The position numbers were made by a program, and so were the translations under genes. DNA of 46,172 nt from an uncultured Clostridia bacterium (lineage in GTDB: Bacteria > Bacillota > Clostridia > TANB77 > CAG-508). Positions 43,257 through 46,172 of this stretch are shown piece after piece. The notes beneath the pieces are model-generated. The model had not been told where the DNA came from. It did not search any database and saw only the letters and a list, made by a program, of their open reading frames with translations. Where the stretch lies: assembly GCA_947625835.1 (NCBI GenBank), contig CANQPY010000008.1, forward strand, positions 1-46,172, given 5' to 3'. Numbering within the stretch: position 1 is the first letter of the stretch; each line of letters begins with the position of its first letter.

Positions 43257-44061
43257 ATGGATAAGAAAAAAATAATTTTAACTATAATTACTTTTATTTT
43301 ATTTATCATTGTATTTGTTTTAGCTTCTATGCTATTTCACAAATATGTTATTAAAACTAATTTTGAAGAAGATGCAATATCATTTGCTCGGAAAAAATGA
43401 TAAAACTGTTTTTGAAGTAAATAAAATTGTTTTCTTCAGTAATTGTGATGCTAAAAATAAAACAAGCTCTAGTACAAATTTTACCATTGAGAATTTATAT
43501 CAGTATACCGATATTGCTATTTTTATTAATAATAAATCTACTGAAGAAAAAACTTTAGAAAATACTTTTAAAAAAGTATCTATTAACAATATAAAGTTTA
43601 ACACTACTCCAGAACTTGGTGAGCCTAAGTTATATTTTAAAGGTTTGAATCAATTTGCAACAAGTAATTTACCTAGTAGTGAAAATGAAATTTCTGATTC
43701 TTTAGATTTTAATATAACTTCAGAAGATGAAGCAAATTTAGATACACCAACTTTATATAATAATTTAGCAAACCCAATTACTTTAAGTTATATAAATCAA
43801 AATGTAAAAACAGATTATACAATTACCGATACTTCTGTTCCAATTACTTACGATGGTTCCCTTCTAAAAAGATGTAATATAGATTTAAAATCAATTGAAT
43901 GCAATATTTCATTTGATATTTATATTACAAATCATTTAGATGAAGAATTTAAAACTACTGTTTTTATAGATATACCTTTTGTTGATGGTGAAAAATCAAT
44001 TTATGATGGAAATTTAAAAACAACTAATAATTCAAATTTTGTATTTTACAGGTACAAATAA
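43257..44061 (+). CDS. Membrane-anchored protein of unknown function, needs a +1 shift at CGG
   Basis: 267 residues if the frame break is bridged. From the ATG at 43257 (AAGGA upstream) the first frame gives MDKKKIILTIITFILFIIV, one membrane helix (about 6-28), and NFEEDAISFA, then CGG AAA AAA TGA. Skipping the C (43389) gives GKNDKTVFEVNKIVFFSNCDA and runs open to 44061, about 220 residues of beta-rich extracellular sequence (TDTSVPITYDGSLL, CNIDLKSIECNISFDIYITN). The total of 805 bases equals 268 codons plus one base. I do not recognise the family. It lies 16 bases before the acyl-CoA synthetase and is probably co-transcribed with it. Confidence 0.75.
43389..43391 (+). other. CGG +1 frameshift site in the gene at 43257
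   Basis: TTT GCT CGG AAA AAA TGA in frame at codon 45. Skipping C reads GGA AAA AAT GAT and joins the remaining 220-residue frame. Confidence 0.75.
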
Positions 44062-44077
44062 TTTTAAGGAGGATTTA

Positions 44078-45805
44078 ATGAAAGAAAAACTTTCAATTGC
44101 AGAACAATTAAAAAATAAATATCACAAAACAGAAGAAGTTACAAATTTTAAGCAAATGCTTTATCGTTCAGCAGATATTTATCGTTCTAGAATAGCTTTT
44201 AAGTTAAAAGACGAAAATGGAAATATTGTTTCTATTACTTATGAAAAGTTTAAAAATGATGTTGTATATTTAGGGACAAGCTTAATTAAAAAAGGCTTTT
44301 TAAATAAAAAAATTGCACTTATTGGTAAAAATTCTTATAAATGGTGTGTTTCTTATTTAGCTGCAACCATTGTAGGTATTGTTGTTCCTATTGATAAAGA
44401 GCTTCATACAGATGATGTAATTAATTTTATGAATGTATCAAAATCAGTTGCTATTTTAGGAGATTCTAAAAACTTAGATGAAGTTTTAAATAATAAAAGT
44501 AAATTAGAAAATAAAGAAACTTTTTTTGTACATTTTAATAAAGAACAACCTGATTGCTATGATCGCTTATTAGAAGATGGCAGATCTATTTATGAAAATG
44601 GATTTACTTCTTTTGATAAAATTATAGTTAATCCAGATGAATTACGTATTTTACTTTTTACTTCTGGAACAACTGGAAATGCAAAAGGAGTTTGCCTATC
44701 TCAAAGAAATATTTGCTCTAATATATTATCAACTTATGGAATTGTAAAAGTTAAAAGAAGTGATTTGTTCTTTTCTGTTTTACCTTTACATCATACTTAT
44801 GAATGTACATTAGGCTTTTTGCTTCCTATTTATAGTGGAGCATCTATTTGTCATTGTGAAGGATTACGCTACATTACAAAAAATCTTAGTGAATTCCACC
44901 CATCTGTTATTTTGTGTGTTCCTTTACTTCTCGAAAATGTACACAAAAATATTATTAAAAATTTAAATAAATCATTGCCTAAAAAATATGTAAAAGAAAC
45001 TGGTAATCCATATTATAATTTACCTTTCTATTTTAAAAAAATTGTAAAAATTAAAGTAAAAAATACTCTTGGTGGTAGACTTCGTGTTTTTATTGTTGGA
45101 GCAGCAAGTGCTAATCCTGACATAATAGCTGATTTTAAAGCTCTAAATTTAATGACATTGCAAGGTTATGGCTTAACAGAATGTTCACCCTTAGTTGCTG
45201 GAAATACTGACTTTTTTCAAAAAGATGATGCTGCTGGTCTTCCCATTCCAAATGTTGAATATAAAATAGATAATCCAAATGGTGAAGGTGTAGGAGAAAT
45301 TTTAGTAAAAGGTCCTAATGTTATGCTTGGATATTATGAAGATGAAGAAAAAACAAAGCAAACAATTATAGATGGATGGTTTCATACAGGAGATTTAGGA
45401 AAAATAGATGAAAATGGATATTTATATATTACTGGCAGATGTAAAAGTGTTATTGTTACCAAAAATGGAAAGAATATTTATCCAGAAGAAGTTGAATATT
45501 ATTTAAATGATAATCCTCTTATATCAGAGGCTCTTGTTTTAGGAATTCAAAAAGAAGATGATGATGAAACTTATATTAATGCTCAAATTTATCCAAATAT
45601 TGAAGCTATTACTGAATATTTAAAAGGTAGTGTTCCAACTAGAGAAGAAATTTGGAAACTTATCTCTGATGTTGTTTCAAGTGTTAATAAAAAACTGCCT
45701 AATTATAAGCATATTAAAAGCTTTGGCATTCGTGATAAAGAATTTGAAAAAACTACTACTAAAAAGATTAAACGTTATGGTGATAATATGAAAATACAAG
45801 AATAA
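44078..45805 (+). CDS. Long-chain acyl-CoA synthetase-like AMP-binding enzyme
   Basis: 575 residues. ANL-family motifs: LLFTSGTTGNAKGVCLSQ (phosphate loop), PLHHTYECTLGF, LQGYGLTECSP, GWFHTGDLGKIDENGYLYITGR and KNGKNIYPEEVE. It lacks an obvious membrane segment. It activates a fatty acid with ATP to an acyl-adenylate and then forms the CoA thioester (long-chain FadD/FAA-type); an acyl-carrier partner is also possible. The ATG at 44078 follows AAGGAGG. All Arg codons are AGA, CGT or CGC. Confidence 0.9.
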   Translation: MKEKLSIAEQLKNKYHKTEEVTNFKQMLYRSADIYRSRIAFKLKDENGNIVSITYEKFKNDVVYLGTSLIKKGFLNKKIALIGKNSYKWCVSYLAATIVGIVVPIDKELHTDDVINFMNVSKSVAILGDSKNLDEVLNNKSKLENKETFFVHFNKEQPDCYDRLLEDGRSIYENGFTSFDKIIVNPDELRILLFTSGTTGNAKGVCLSQRNICSNILSTYGIVKVKRSDLFFSVLPLHHTYECTLGFLLPIYSGASICHCEGLRYITKNLSEFHPSVILCVPLLLENVHKNIIKNLNKSLPKKYVKETGNPYYNLPFYFKKIVKIKVKNTLGGRLRVFIVGAASANPDIIADFKALNLMTLQGYGLTECSPLVAGNTDFFQKDDAAGLPIPNVEYKIDNPNGEGVGEILVKGPNVMLGYYEDEEKTKQTIIDGWFHTGDLGKIDENGYLYITGRCKSVIVTKNGKNIYPEEVEYYLNDNPLISEALVLGIQKEDDDETYINAQIYPNIEAITEYLKGSVPTREEIWKLISDVVSSVNKKLPNYKHIKSFGIRDKEFEKTTTKKIKRYGDNMKIQE

Positions 45806-45822
45806 AACTATTATATAATTTG

Positions 45823-45854
45823 AAAAGTGCTAACTAAAAAATGTTAGCACTTTT
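45823..45854 (+). terminator. Intrinsic terminator after the acyl-CoA synthetase gene
   Basis: AAAAGTGCTAAC pairs with GTTAGCACTTTT (12 bp, 8-base loop), followed by TT. Confidence 0.88.
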
Positions 45855-45855
45855 T

Positions 45856-45900
45856 TGGTGGCTTCAAGTGGAATCGAACCACTGACACGAGGATTTTCAG
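45856..45900 (-). pseudogene. 3' half of a tRNA-Phe gene (probable integration scar)
   Basis: The minus strand reads CTGAAAATCCTC (anticodon loop with GAA and the 3' anticodon strand), GTGTC, the T arm AGTGGTTCGATTCCACT, then TGAAGCC-A-CCA. This is a tRNA-Phe from the anticodon loop to CCA. The matching 5' half (acceptor GGCTTCA, D arm, stem GAGGA) is absent. Such 3' halves are left where an integrase-driven element has used a tRNA gene as its attachment site. Confidence 0.75.
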
Positions 45901-46135
45901 TTTTCCAGTTTACTTGATAATTAACATTAGATATTGTTAGTTAAAATTGGTTAAACTACTTCTATTTCAAGTGTTTTGAAAGATAATTTATCAAAAATAT
46001 TTAAAAATAAACAAATATAAAAATGACACTTTTTATAGAATTTTTTTAGATATTTTTTAGATGTTTTTAGATTTACTATTGATAAAATTTTATTATTTCT
46101 ATAACAGTTATTTTATTTTATGGAGGTTTATTGTT
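45901..46135. other. Non-coding AT-rich stretch after the tRNA scar
   Basis: No gene is supported. The region leads to a ribosome binding site (TGGAGG) for the gene that begins at 46136. Confidence 0.5.
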
Positions 46136-46172
46136 ATGAGTAACAAAGAATTAAAAAAAGAAATTACAGATG
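46136..46172 (+). CDS. Start of a gene running off the window
   Basis: ATG after GGAGG at a spacing of about nine bases, coding MSNKELKKEITD. Too short to identify. Its position just beyond the tRNA-Phe scar suggests it may be the first gene of an integrated element. Confidence 0.5.
   Translation, partial: MSNKELKKEITD

Noticed and set aside
1..46172. CRISPR array
   Set aside because: No regularly spaced short repeats and no cas genes were seen. The 444-bp repeats are coding duplications.

Overview
The window is a very AT-rich, mostly minus-strand stretch of a spore-forming Firmicute. Gene content (cotJABC spore-coat genes, ireB-ruvX-DUF1292, mrnC/rbgA, a GH25/LysM lysozyme, pseudopilin-like and CpaE-like genes) fits an uncultured gut Clostridia lineage. 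No species assignment is possible from sequence alone.

Layout. 1-1.3 kb: a MntA/HepT nucleotidyltransferase-HEPN toxin-antitoxin pair. 1.33-9.25 kb: the cotJA-cotJB-cotJC operon, in which cotJC is split by a 6,589-bp element. The element carries a large serine recombinase, a second small serine recombinase, a HUH replication-initiator-like protein and several small genes. Joining the two cotJC halves at a shared 8-bp core restores a normal 206-codon reading frame, and joining the element ends gives a dyad-symmetric attP. This is the architecture of developmentally excised, skin-like elements. 9.4-18.2 kb: ordinary chromosome (rpmF, lysozyme, a large coiled-coil protein, polysaccharide deacetylase, metG, HAD phosphatase). 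18.2-21 kb: a pseudopilin-like protein with 444-bp tandem repeats plus a secreted partner. 21-25.7 kb: Ca2+ ATPase, tRNA-Glu, mrnC, rbgA. 25.7-31.6 kb: an accessory patch with a three-gene DUF6508-type operon, a KilA-N/SWIM cassette lodged in a wrecked acetyltransferase gene, a GNAT and a HAD. 31.7-36.1 kb: a giant MMPL/RND exporter facing a TetR regulator. 36.1-43.1 kb: DUF1292-ruvX-ireB, a degenerate GGDEF protein, a CpaE-like protein with AT-hooks, a two-TM small protein, and a glucosaminidase. 43.2-45.8 kb: a membrane-anchored unknown and a long-chain acyl-CoA synthetase, followed by a 3' half of a tRNA-Phe gene that looks like an integration scar.

Most unusual signal. Three chromosomal genes (rbgA, the glucosaminidase and the gene at 43257) have reading frames that break at four places. 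Every break lies exactly on an in-frame CGG codon, and every one is repaired by skipping the C and reading the following GGN (Gly). A fifth in-frame CGG, in the rbgA tail, would end that protein at a sensible place if read the same way. Reading by eye, I found about thirty other CGG trinucleotides on coding strands of chromosomal genes, all out of frame. The only CGG that reads simply as Arg is in a foreign-looking gene of the mobile element. This suggests that CGG is unassigned and works as a +1 frameshift codon here. A systematic sequencing artefact must be excluded. Two further frameshifts (deacetylase, TetR) lie at A-runs and are treated separately.
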